Assembly: GCA_047971485.1 (NCBI GenBank)
Contig: JBKDZR010000141.1
Span: forward strand, 1 to 7,715
Reading direction: 5' to 3'
Length of the DNA: 7,715 nucleotides
Origin: JBKDZR01 sp047971485
GTDB taxonomy: Bacteria; Pseudomonadota; Alphaproteobacteria; Rhodobacterales; Rhodobacteraceae
A program made the position numbers and the translations under genes. The notes under the pieces were generated by a model that worked only from the letters and a program-made list of their open reading frames with translations, was not told the DNA's origin and did no database searches. The stretch's first letter is position 1. Each line of letters begins with the position of its first letter. This document shows, one piece after another, positions 1 to 6,305 of the stretch.

Positions 1-131
1 GCACGATCCTGGATGACCGGGGCGATGTTGCACCGCCGGCCCATGCCCAGATTCTGGCCGAAAAGCTGGATTTGGCGGTGATCGACGGGGCGGATCTGAC
101 GGTCGCGACCGGAGGCGAGCATTTTTTCTGA
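1..131 (+). CDS. C-terminal end of a partial gene, possibly RibB-like
   Basis: The frame beginning at base 3 is open from the window edge and ends with TGA at 129-131, giving the last 42 residues of a protein that starts outside the window. The tail reads roughly ILDDRGDVA, then a helix AQILAEKLDLAVIDGADL, then a short end in HFF. The pattern of an acidic-rich D-D-x-G turn, a helix and a hydrophobic strand before a final D-L resembles the C-terminus of 3,4-dihydroxy-2-butanone-4-phosphate synthase (RibB), as in the NDDGTMA...ANKH...IEDL part of the E. coli enzyme. That enzyme supplies the four-carbon unit of riboflavin, which would fit beside a flavin-rich NQR. The match is from memory over a short stretch and no catalytic residues are visible. 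The gene converges on the nqr operon. An unrelated protein remains quite possible. Confidence 0.45.
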   Translation, partial: TILDDRGDVAPPAHAQILAEKLDLAVIDGADLTVATGGEHFF

Positions 132-169
132 ACTGCGCTTCGGTACTCGGTATTTTGCTCGGTGTTCTG

Positions 170-209
170 AGAGCATGTCGTGTGAATGCGAATGCACTCG
201 ACACGCTCT
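170..209. repeat. 40-base imperfect inverted repeat in the convergent intergenic gap
   Basis: The two halves of 170-209 pair as AGAGC/GCTCT, TGTCG/CGACA, GTG/CAC and AT/AT, with three single mismatches and a four-base loop (GCGA, 188-191). It sits between the stop of the left-hand gene (131) and the stop of the CBS gene (244), so it could act as a shared hairpin terminator for the two converging transcripts. There is no T-tract directly after either arm, so it is not a textbook intrinsic terminator. The GAGCATGTCG-type arm and the following CTCTAAAA also recall dispersed intergenic palindromic repeats common in alphaproteobacterial genomes. That comparison is from memory. Confidence 0.5.
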
Positions 210-243
210 AAAAGTGCCGAACCTGCGGAATGGGCCGGGCCTG

Positions 244-639
244 TCAACTCATCTCGACCAATCGGCTCAGTACGTCTGAGCGGCGCAGCATGCCAAGGAA
301 TTGTGTGCCGTCCAGAACCGGGAAAACGCGGTGGGAATGGGACAGGAAGGCCTCGGCCGCATCGGCTATGTCGATACCGGCCGAAAGCGCGGTAACATCA
401 GCCGTCATGAAGTCTGCGACCGTGCCCTTCCATTCCTGATAGTAGCTGGCATTCAATGTAGGCCGGAAGCAGTCCTTCTGGCTGAGGATCCCGACCAGTG
501 CGCCACTGTCGTCGATCACTGGCGCAGCCGAGGCCCGTTCCCCCACCAGCATTGCCACGGCGCGGCGGATCGGCATGCGGGGGGCCAGCACCGGGCCGTC
601 TTTGCGTACCAGCGTGTGTAGGGTTTCATGTGCGCGCAT
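244..639 (-). CDS. Small protein with two CBS domains, last gene of the nqr operon
   Basis: From ATG at 639 this encodes 131 residues made almost entirely of a CBS pair. The first repeat spans about residues 10-60 (AVAMLVGERASAAPVID, then GALVGILSQKD). The second spans about 75-128 (VADFMTADVTALSAG, then HRVFPVLDG, FLGMLRRSDVL). CBS pairs usually bind adenine-containing ligands such as AMP, ATP or SAM and act as energy or ion sensors. No catalytic or membrane domain is attached, so a regulatory role is the most that can be inferred. The start overlaps the end of nqrM by 14 bases and has a G-run (GGGGGG) 4 bases upstream. Alternative starts are ATG at 651 and GTG at 675; the GTG has an AAGGA 8 bases upstream but would overlap nqrM by 50 bases. 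Position and overlap suggest co-expression with the NQR. Confidence 0.85.
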   Translation of the reverse strand: MRAHETLHTLVRKDGPVLAPRMPIRRAVAMLVGERASAAPVIDDSGALVGILSQKDCFRPTLNASYYQEWKGTVADFMTADVTALSAGIDIADAAEAFLSHSHRVFPVLDGTQFLGMLRRSDVLSRLVEMS

Positions 640-802
640 GGTGCCCCCCATCCGGTCGGTTTGGGCAACCTTCACAGGCCACGTCCTTGAGGCAGGCCAT
701 GCCCCCGCAGGATCCCTTCACCGGTCCGCGCCCGAAGGCCATGCCAAGGCCCAGACCGCCCGCGGCCAGCAGCACGACGGCGATCCCCAGAAGCAGTTCC
801 AT
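626..802 (-). CDS. nqrM: NqrM, Na+-NQR maturation factor (DUF539 family)
   Basis: This encodes 58 residues. An N-terminal membrane helix (about residues 3-24, MELLLGIAVVLLAAGG...) is followed by FGRGPVKGSCGG and a cysteine-rich tail with Cys32, Cys37, Cys43 and Cys46. One helix plus the SCGG motif and four cysteines is the signature of NqrM (formerly DUF539). This factor is needed to assemble functional Na+-NQR, probably by delivering iron to the NqrD/NqrE centre. ATG at 802 was chosen because an AAGGAG lies 6 bases upstream and because the open frame before it looks unrelated to the family. It follows nqrF after 55 bases and overlaps the CBS gene downstream. Its presence argues that the operon encodes a real NQR rather than an Rnf complex. 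Confidence 0.93.
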   Translation of the reverse strand: MELLLGIAVVLLAAGGLGLGMAFGRGPVKGSCGGMACLKDVACEGCPNRPDGGHHART

Positions 803-857
803 GACGTTCTCCTTACAGCCGGTGGCGATGAAACGTGCCGGGGGTCCTGGACATGGC

Positions 858-2078
858 TCAGCCCCCGAAATCGTCGTTGAAGATGGAATGTGGCTCAACG
901 CCCAGTCGGGCGAGCGTGTGAAGCACGGCATTGATCATCACCGGCGGCCCACAGAGATAGTATTCGCATTCTTCGGGCGCGGAATGGCGGGCAAGATGGG
1001 CGCGGACCACATCATGGATGAAACCCGTCTCGCCCTGCCAGCGATCACCCGGCGCGGGGTCGGACAGGGCCGGGGTCCAGTGGAAATTGGGATGTGTGGC
1101 GGCGATGCGGTCGAATTCCTCGATATAGAACAAATCAGCGAGGGAACGGGCCCCGTAGAAATAGTGCATCCGTCGGGGGCTGTTCAGGCCGATTTGTTCG
1201 TGGACCATCGCGCGCAGCGGTGCCATGCCGACCCCGCCCCCGATGAAAACGATCTCGCGCTCCGTTGGCTGGACGTGGAAATCGCCGAACGGCCCCGAGG
1301 CCTCGACCTTGTCGCCGGGCTGGCGTGCGAAGAGCCATGATGACACCACGCCCGGTGGCAGGTCATGCTCCTGCCCGGCAGGGGGGGTGGCCAGACGGAT
1401 GTTGAACACCGCGCGGCCCGTATCCTCGGGGCGGCTGGCGATCGAATAGGCACGGGTCACGCGCTGATCCGAGGTTGCGTGCATGGCCGGCCAATCGGCC
1501 AGCTGCCATGTTTCGCGGAAGGGTTCATCCACCGCCATATCGCGGAAATCCAGCGTATAGGGTGGTGCGGTCAGTTGCAGGAACCCCCCGGCGCGAAAGT
1601 CAAAGGGCTGGCCCTTGGGCAGTTCCAGCACCAGCTCGCGGATCAGGGGCGCCATCTGCCGGTTGGAGACCACGGTGCAGGTAAAGCCCGTGGCCCCCAG
1701 GAATTCAGCCGGCACGGTAACCGAGCAGGGACCGCGCAGGGCAGTCTGGCAGGCCAGCCGCACCCCGGCCTTGCGCTCGGCCGCCGACAGGATACCCTTT
1801 TCCGTGGCCTGGGCCTGTCCCGCACCCTCGCCCGAGACCACACAGCGACACAGCCCACAAGTGCCCGAACCGCCACAGGCCGCCGGTATCCCTATCCGGG
1901 CGCTGTGCAGCACCGCCAGCAGCCGGTCACCGCGTTGCGCGGTGATGGTTTCGGTGTCGTTCACGGTGACCGTGATGGTTTCTGCCGGGACCAGCCGCTG
2001 GCGCGTGGCCAGCAGCACCAGCGTCAGTACGACGATCAGCAGGGTGATCAGCAGCGCGCCCAGGAGGATCTCGGTCAT
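858..2078 (-). CDS. nqrF: NqrF, NADH-oxidising subunit of Na+-NQR
   Basis: This is the 406-residue entry point of the complex (about 408 in Vibrio). It oxidises NADH on the cytoplasmic side through FAD and passes electrons to a 2Fe-2S cluster. A single N-terminal membrane helix covers about residues 4-24. The ferredoxin-like domain (about 34-125) has Cys68, Cys74, Cys77 and Cys110 in a C-x5-C-x2-C-x32-C arrangement. The FAD-binding barrel carries RAYSIAS (209-215). The NAD domain has GGGVGMAPLR (280-289) and CGPPVM (376-381), and the protein ends in DDFGG as in the family. All cofactor residues that can be checked are present, so this subunit looks fully functional. The start ATG overlaps the nqrE stop in an ATGA junction, indicating translational coupling. 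Confidence 0.97.
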   Translation of the reverse strand: MTEILLGALLITLLIVVLTLVLLATRQRLVPAETITVTVNDTETITAQRGDRLLAVLHSARIGIPAACGGSGTCGLCRCVVSGEGAGQAQATEKGILSAAERKAGVRLACQTALRGPCSVTVPAEFLGATGFTCTVVSNRQMAPLIRELVLELPKGQPFDFRAGGFLQLTAPPYTLDFRDMAVDEPFRETWQLADWPAMHATSDQRVTRAYSIASRPEDTGRAVFNIRLATPPAGQEHDLPPGVVSSWLFARQPGDKVEASGPFGDFHVQPTEREIVFIGGGVGMAPLRAMVHEQIGLNSPRRMHYFYGARSLADLFYIEEFDRIAATHPNFHWTPALSDPAPGDRWQGETGFIHDVVRAHLARHSAPEECEYYLCGPPVMINAVLHTLARLGVEPHSIFNDDFGG

Positions 2079-2686
2079 GACGCCACCATCTGCGCGAAGG
2101 CCGAGAACCCCAGCGACATCAGCCCGGCCAGGAAAAAGGTGATGCCCAGCCCGTTCAGCCCGCGCGGCAGATCGGCATAGGACAGCCGCGCCCGGATCGC
2201 GCCCAGCATGACCACCGCCACGGCAAAGCCAAAGCCCGCGCCCAGTCCAAACACCGCAGATTGCGCCAGCGTGTAGCTGCGCTCGACCATGAACAGGCTG
2301 CCCCCAAGGATCGCGCATTGTACCGTCAGCAGTGGCAGGAACACGCCAAATGACGCATGGATTGCCGGGAAGAAACGGTCGAGCACCATTTCCAGCAACT
2401 GCACCGTCGCCGCGATTACACCAATGAAGGCGATCAGCCGCAGATAGGACAGGTCAGTGGCGTCAAGCCCGGCCCAACCCCAGGCGCCCGGCGTAATAAA
2501 TATATGGAATATCAGATGGTTAAGCGGAACGGTCACGCCCATCACTGCGATCATCGCCACGCCCAGCCCTAGCGCCGGTCCGGTCTTGCGCGACAGGGCG
2601 ATGAAGGTGCAGAGGCCCAGGAAAAAGGTCAGCGGCATGTTTTCCACGAATGCCGCGTGCAGGAAGAGAAAGACAAGATCGCTCAT
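2075..2686 (-). CDS. nqrE: NqrE, membrane subunit of Na+-NQR
   Basis: This encodes 203 residues with about six membrane helices. It pairs with NqrD, and in known NQR structures the pair holds an intramembrane iron-sulfur centre that passes electrons from NqrF across the membrane to NqrC. The opening HAAFVENMPLTFFLGLC is characteristic of NqrE. Cys26 falls at exactly the position of the ligand cysteine in Vibrio, and Cys124 in LLTVQCAILGG matches the second ligand. The ATG at 2686 is preceded by GGAGG and overlaps the nqrD stop by four bases (ATGA). The stop overlaps nqrF in the same way. A longer open frame extends upstream to 3265, but it is only an alternative reading of nqrD. Confidence 0.97.
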   Translation of the reverse strand: MSDLVFLFLHAAFVENMPLTFFLGLCTFIALSRKTGPALGLGVAMIAVMGVTVPLNHLIFHIFITPGAWGWAGLDATDLSYLRLIAFIGVIAATVQLLEMVLDRFFPAIHASFGVFLPLLTVQCAILGGSLFMVERSYTLAQSAVFGLGAGFGFAVAVVMLGAIRARLSYADLPRGLNGLGITFFLAGLMSLGFSAFAQMVAS

Positions 2687-3348
2687 GCGATGTCCTCCGG
2701 CCGGTCGGGGGGCAGAAGATCGGGGTCTTCGGCCTGATCGGGCAGGACGGATCGCAGGGCCCAGACCAGCGCGCCCAGCAGGAAAAACCCCGAAGGCGCC
2801 AGCAGCATCAGCGACAGGGGCGTGAACCAGCCGCCCTGATCGACGGTCTGAAACACTTGCCAGCCCAGCAAGGATCCGGCGCCGAACAGCTCGCGGATCG
2901 CGCCGATCACGACCAGCGCCAGCGAATAGCCCAGCCCGTTCCCCAGCGCGTCCAGCATCGCCGGGCCAGGCGGGTTGTGACGTGAAAAGCTTTCCGTGCG
3001 GCCCAGGACAAGGCAATTGGTGGTGATCAGGCTGACAAAGACCGACAGGCGCTGGGAGATTTCGAACAGATAGGCCTGCAGGATCTGGTCGATGACGATC
3101 ACCAGAGAGGCCACGATGACGATCTGCACGATCAGCCGGATCGAGGCGGGAATATGGTTGCGGATCAATGATATCAGCGCCGCCGACATCACCAGAACCG
3201 CCGTCAGCGCTGCCGACATGGTCAGCGCGGTCGCCACCGAGGTGGTCACCGCCAGCGCCGAACATAGGCCGAGGATCTGCAACGTCACCGGGTTTTGCCG
3301 GATCAACGGGGCGGTCAGGATGGACCAGGGGCCGGGGCGCGCTGCCAT
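2683..3348 (-). CDS. nqrD: NqrD, membrane subunit of Na+-NQR
   Basis: This encodes 221 residues with about six membrane helices, homologous to NqrE and the Rnf subunits RnfA/RnfE. The N-terminal LIRQNPVTLQILGLC places Cys29, and LITTNCLVLGR places Cys112. Both positions match the iron-sulfur ligand cysteines of Vibrio NqrD as recalled. ESFSRHNPPGPAMLDALGNGLGY (about 119-141) and IGAIRELFGAG are also typical of the family. The acidic C-terminal tail (from about residue 204) is cytoplasmic in appearance. The start lies 3 bases after the nqrC stop, with a GGAGAG overlapping the end of nqrC. The gene is in line with the rest of the operon and shows no sign of damage. Confidence 0.97.
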   Translation of the reverse strand: MAARPGPWSILTAPLIRQNPVTLQILGLCSALAVTTSVATALTMSAALTAVLVMSAALISLIRNHIPASIRLIVQIVIVASLVIVIDQILQAYLFEISQRLSVFVSLITTNCLVLGRTESFSRHNPPGPAMLDALGNGLGYSLALVVIGAIRELFGAGSLLGWQVFQTVDQGGWFTPLSLMLLAPSGFFLLGALVWALRSVLPDQAEDPDLLPPDRPEDIA

Positions 3349-3351
3349 GGG

Positions 3352-4152
3352 TCAGAACTCTCCGCGTTGCACGGCGGCGAGGAAGGGGCCATAGCCATCT
3401 GGGCCCAGCCAGAAGCGGATGATCTGGGTCATGGCGTTCGATGTGCGGGTGGCGCCGGTGATGCCGTCGACCTCGTAGTCGCTGCCTGCCGCTCCACGCG
3501 CCACGGCAAAGCGCACCATGCCACGTGCATCGGCGACCAGTGTGCCGGGGAATTGCGCCAGCCAGCTTGGTTCTTCAATCCGCGCGCCCAGGCCCGGCGT
3601 TTCAGATTGCCCGGTAATCGCCAGCCCGGCAATGGTGTTCATATCGGCGCGCAAGGCGACAATGGCGTCAATCGGGCCATTATAGCCGATGCCGCTGACC
3701 GGCAGCAGCGCCAGAGATAAGGCATCGCCCGCGCCGCGCAACAGATAGATCTGCGCATAGTCCGGCCTCTGGCTCAGTCCGGCCAGGTCCTGCCCCGGTG
3801 TCAGCGTGGTCCAGTTGCCGCTATCTTCCAGGGCAGCGGCCAGGGTTTCGGGCGTCACCGTGTCGGCGGCACGGCCCCGTGGCAGGTCGATCACCACGGT
3901 GGACAGGGTGCCACCATCACTTGCCAGCAGATCTGACATGCCCGGGATGCCGGCGACCAGCGCTTCCAGCCGGGCCTGTTGTTCAGCCGCGCGGTTGGCG
4001 GCCTGGATCGGGCGCAGGACTACGGTGGCCCCGCTGACCGCCAGCGCGCAGATCGCCGAGACAAGGAAAGCCATGGCCAGGGTCTTGGTGCGGCTTTCAT
4101 TCGGCAGTGCCAAAAGGCGACGCCAGGCGTTGATCGGGTTGAGGTCAGCCAT
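3352..4152 (-). CDS. nqrC: NqrC, covalent-FMN periplasmic subunit of Na+-NQR
   Basis: This encodes 266 residues, close to the usual length of about 257. One N-terminal membrane helix (about 25-46) anchors a periplasmic FMN-binding domain. ETPGLGA (184-190) and DGITGATRTSNAM (229-241) are the family's flavin-site motifs. Thr235 in the T-G-A-T sequence is the expected acceptor of FMN through a phosphoester bond, added by the flavin transferase ApbE. No apbE gene lies in this window, so it must come from elsewhere. In the canonical path NqrC receives electrons from the NqrD/NqrE centre and hands them to the FMN of NqrB. ATG at 4152 is preceded by AGGAGG at 7 bases and overlaps the nqrB stop by 8 bases. 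The open frame upstream of this ATG is a shadow of nqrB. Confidence 0.96.
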   Translation of the reverse strand: MADLNPINAWRRLLALPNESRTKTLAMAFLVSAICALAVSGATVVLRPIQAANRAAEQQARLEALVAGIPGMSDLLASDGGTLSTVVIDLPRGRAADTVTPETLAAALEDSGNWTTLTPGQDLAGLSQRPDYAQIYLLRGAGDALSLALLPVSGIGYNGPIDAIVALRADMNTIAGLAITGQSETPGLGARIEEPSWLAQFPGTLVADARGMVRFAVARGAAGSDYEVDGITGATRTSNAMTQIIRFWLGPDGYGPFLAAVQRGEF

Positions 4153-4921
4153 GACGCATCCTCCTGCGCAGGGTCCAGAGCGCGAGCGCGATTTCGTCGA
4201 GAAGCGGCGCGGAAAGCCCGGCCAGCAGTGCCGCCGAGACAGCCATCTGCACCGGCGCCGCACCTTGCCACTGGGCGGCAAACAGCGCCACCAGCAGGCC
4301 ATAAAGCCCCCCGTTCAGCCAGCCGCCCAGTCTGGTGGAAGCGCTGGCAACCGGGTCAGTGACCAGCAGTACCAGCACGATCCCCGCGACCGGCAGCGCC
4401 GGTGCCAGCGGCACGCCGGCCCAACTGCACAAGGCCAGCGCCAGCACGGCCCCCAGCACCAGCTGCAGCGCCATGACCCCGAACAGCACCCCTATCGCCA
4501 GCGCCGGGATCGCCGCCCAGCCGATGGGCAGTGCCAGTTCCGGCCAGGGTGCGGCGGGAAAGCCGAAGCCCAGAAAGGCCAGTGTCACCGTCGCCGGGTT
4601 CAGCACATTGCGCCCCCAGCCGCCGAACACCAGCTCTGCGATGACGGCGCCAAAGCTGATCCCCATCACCAGTTGCAGGACACTCAGGTTGGGGGGGGCC
4701 AGCATCGCCACTGCTACGGCGGTCAGCACACCGGCAAAGGATGGCGGCTGCGCGCGCGCCAGCATGAAGGCAAGATGCCAAAAGCCGGCCACGACCAGCG
4801 TAAAGACCAGTCGCCCCGCTGCCGGCAGCCCGCCATAATAGAGCCAACCCAGCAGCATCGGCAGAAAGGCAGCCAGCAGTAGCAGCGCCACGGTTTCGCG
4901 ATCCCAAAGACCCCGCGTCAT
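4145..4921 (-). CDS. nqrB: NqrB-like membrane subunit, shortened and lacking the FMN site
   Basis: This encodes 258 residues with about nine membrane helices, against about 410 in canonical NqrB and about 350 in RnfD. Identity as NqrB rests on the operon position and on GGWGRNVLNPA (100-110), MGISFG (86-91), TDPVAS (188-193) and SAPLLDE (237-243). Three parts are missing compared with Vibrio: the roughly 55-residue cytoplasmic N-terminus, the first large loop, and about 50 residues after GGxGRNxLNPA that hold the SGAT motif whose Thr accepts FMN. Between residues 114 and 165 there is no Ser or Thr at all. Glu96 and Asp242, near acidic residues implicated in Na+ passage, are kept. The frame is consistent with the family on both sides of an 8-base C run, and both ends overlap neighbouring genes (ATGA with nqrA, 8 bases with nqrC), so a frameshift or broken gene is unlikely. 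It appears to be a naturally compact variant. Confidence 0.88.
   Translation of the reverse strand: MTRGLWDRETVALLLLAAFLPMLLGWLYYGGLPAAGRLVFTLVVAGFWHLAFMLARAQPPSFAGVLTAVAVAMLAPPNLSVLQLVMGISFGAVIAELVFGGWGRNVLNPATVTLAFLGFGFPAAPWPELALPIGWAAIPALAIGVLFGVMALQLVLGAVLALALCSWAGVPLAPALPVAGIVLVLLVTDPVASASTRLGGWLNGGLYGLLVALFAAQWQGAAPVQMAVSAALLAGLSAPLLDEIALALWTLRRRMRHG
4691..4698. repeat. 8-base G/C homopolymer inside nqrB
   Basis: Eight G on the plus strand (eight C in the coding sense) encode the Ala-Pro-Pro of residues 75-77 in nqrB. The double proline is also present in other NqrB proteins, so the current frame is the functional one. The run is the longest single-base tract noticed in the window, and slippage there would shift nqrB out of frame. 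Confidence 0.85.
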
Positions 4922-6159
4922 GAGAGATCCTCCTCGGCTGCGATCCGGTCAAGCAGCGCGCGCAGTTGCCGCGCCAGCCGCTGGCCGGATCCGGTGGCGT
5001 AATCCGCCAGCGCCACGTCCTCTTCCAGCAGGGACAGACCTCCCAGCCGCACGAAGCCTTCGCTATCCCCCGAGGCCAGCGCGCGCACCAGGGCACCGGC
5101 GGGCAGATCACCGCCAAGCGCCTGGTCCAGTGCTGCGGTCGGAATGATCGGCGCATGGCGGGCGGCACGTCCCAGTGCGGCACCGAACCAGTGGCGGCCT
5201 GCCGCTTTCTGTGCGCGGGGCAGTACGCTGACTTGTCGGTCGCGCGGGCCCAGCCACAGGGCCTGATGCCCATCCAGCGCCGAGCCGCTCAGCAGATCAT
5301 GGGGCCCGGGGGTCACCAGGGCCTGGGTCAGACCGCGCAGATTGGCCCCGGGTTGGCACCGCACAAGGCGTGGTGCGCGCAAGGCGGCGCCGGTGATCGA
5401 GACCAGCCGCGTCTGCGGCAAAAAACCCGTGGCCAGCAGGGCCCCGATATCGGCGGCATCCTCGGCCATCAGTTCCCAGACCGGCGCCCTGAGACGGGCG
5501 GGAAAATGACGGTGCAGGACATGCCCGGCCAATCCTTGCGGGTGCAGCCGCCCCGTGGCGACCTTGCGTGCAGGGGCCGGCGCCGTGGGCCCGGCATAGA
5601 GAAGCGGGCCCTCTGTCAGCCCCTTCAACGCGGCAAGGCCACGGGCCAGATCCTCGTCGCGCCCCTTGACCGCCAGGGCCGGATCGGGTGCACCGGGGCG
5701 GCTGTCCACGCCCATGACAAGAATCGCGGCGGAGTGTTCCCCGACGGCAGGGGGGCGGCCGAAGGGGCGGCTGTGGATCATCCGCCACAGACCGCTTTCC
5801 TGCAACAGCGCGCGCAGGCGGGTGGGATCACTGTCTGCGCCGGCCGTATCAAAGCCATGCCGGTCGCCACCGCTTTCGTGAAACAGCACCATATGTGACA
5901 GGCGGCGGCCGGGCTGCAGGTCAATCTGCGCCACGCGCGCGGCCATCGGGGCGACCAGGGCCACCTCGGGTGCCGTTTTCAGATGCATCAGAGGCTGGCC
6001 CTGCGCGACCTGGGCCCCTTCATCGACCAGCAGATCGACGCGTAGCGCTTCGCCCGGATTGGGCTGAAGGGCTGCCTCAACCGTCAGCTCGGTGTCCACC
6101 TGTTGCCCGGGATCGGGCAGGCGGAGATGTGGCATGGCCAAGCCAGCTGCAAGTGGCAT
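4918..6159 (-). CDS. nqrA: NqrA, cytoplasmic subunit of Na+-NQR (divergent)
   Basis: This encodes 413 residues (about 446 in Vibrio), soluble and homologous to RnfC without its cluster domain. Family landmarks in order are: a lipoyl-like N-terminal region (about 20-95), ESGLWRMIHSRPFG (121-134), HPQGLAG (206-212), TRLVSITGAAL and PRLVR (250-267), LSGSALDGH (290-298), QVSVL (309-313) and GDSEGFVRLGGL with EEDVAL near the end (364-384). NqrA caps the cytoplasmic face of the complex and has been implicated in quinone and inhibitor binding. The usually conserved PIGxYExVMP stretch is degenerate here (about 336-355), and roughly 15 residues are missing before it. ATG at 6159 is the best start; only a weak GAAAGAAG lies upstream. 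As first gene of the operon, it is transcribed from the 6160-6305 intergenic region. Confidence 0.94.
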   Translation of the reverse strand: MPLAAGLAMPHLRLPDPGQQVDTELTVEAALQPNPGEALRVDLLVDEGAQVAQGQPLMHLKTAPEVALVAPMAARVAQIDLQPGRRLSHMVLFHESGGDRHGFDTAGADSDPTRLRALLQESGLWRMIHSRPFGRPPAVGEHSAAILVMGVDSRPGAPDPALAVKGRDEDLARGLAALKGLTEGPLLYAGPTAPAPARKVATGRLHPQGLAGHVLHRHFPARLRAPVWELMAEDAADIGALLATGFLPQTRLVSITGAALRAPRLVRCQPGANLRGLTQALVTPGPHDLLSGSALDGHQALWLGPRDRQVSVLPRAQKAAGRHWFGAALGRAARHAPIIPTAALDQALGGDLPAGALVRALASGDSEGFVRLGGLSLLEEDVALADYATGSGQRLARQLRALLDRIAAEEDLS

Positions 6160-6230
6160 CAGTGTCGTGTCTTCTTTCGGGGTGCGCTCACCTGACGCGG
6201 CGCTTGCCTGAGGATTCCACCCTCGCGGCG

Positions 6231-6259
6231 TTGTGGCAATTCAATATTGAAGATAACAT
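6231..6259 (+). promoter_or_regulatory. Candidate promoter for the cytochrome c gene
   Basis: TTGTGG (6231-6236) and TAACAT (6254-6259) are separated by exactly 17 bases and resemble weak sigma-70 type -35 and -10 boxes. They lie about 47 bases before the cytochrome start, in the only AT-rich part of the divergent intergenic region. Matches to consensus are partial (about 3/6 and 4/6), so this is a candidate only. Confidence 0.3.
6240..6251. promoter_or_regulatory. Perfect 12-bp palindrome, candidate operator between nqrA and the cytochrome gene
   Basis: TTCAATATTGAA reads identically on both strands. It lies in the 146-base region between two divergent genes, inside the spacer of the candidate cytochrome promoter. 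A dimeric regulator bound here could control the nqr operon and the cytochrome together. It does not match the FNR consensus (TTGAT-N4-ATCAA), and no regulator gene is visible in the window to pair with it. Confidence 0.4.
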
Positions 6260-6305
6260 TGGGCTACACAGACGTATTGGGACAGAAAGGGTGAGGACAA
6301 GAGAC

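Noticed and set aside
140..166. Short degenerate repeats of CTCGGT before the inverted repeat
   Set aside because: Only two or three imperfect copies with irregular spacing; likely chance.
498..1340. 280-residue plus-strand open frame opposite nqrM and nqrF
   Set aside because: It lies wholly antisense to well-supported genes and shows no recognisable fold or ribosome site.
1365..2180. 271-residue plus-strand open frame opposite nqrF and the end of nqrE
   Set aside because: Antisense shadow of a gene with all its cofactor motifs in place.
3806..4882. 358-residue open frame on the plus strand opposite nqrB and nqrC
   Set aside because: Low-complexity, Gln/Arg/His-rich translation typical of the antisense of GC-rich membrane-protein genes; no domain seen.
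2683..4921. Rnf complex instead of NQR
   Set aside because: The order A-B-C-D-E-F, an NqrF with ferredoxin, FAD and NAD domains, and a linked nqrM are specific to NQR; no RnfB or cluster-bearing RnfC is present.
4966..5898. 310-residue plus-strand open frame opposite nqrA
   Set aside because: Its Gly/Arg/Gln-rich composition mirrors the reverse of nqrA; no independent evidence.
5895..6305. Upstream in-frame extension of the cytochrome gene, giving a 535-residue product
   Set aside because: It runs antisense through nqrA, has no family resemblance, and the signal peptide and a plausible ribosome site place the true start at 6306.
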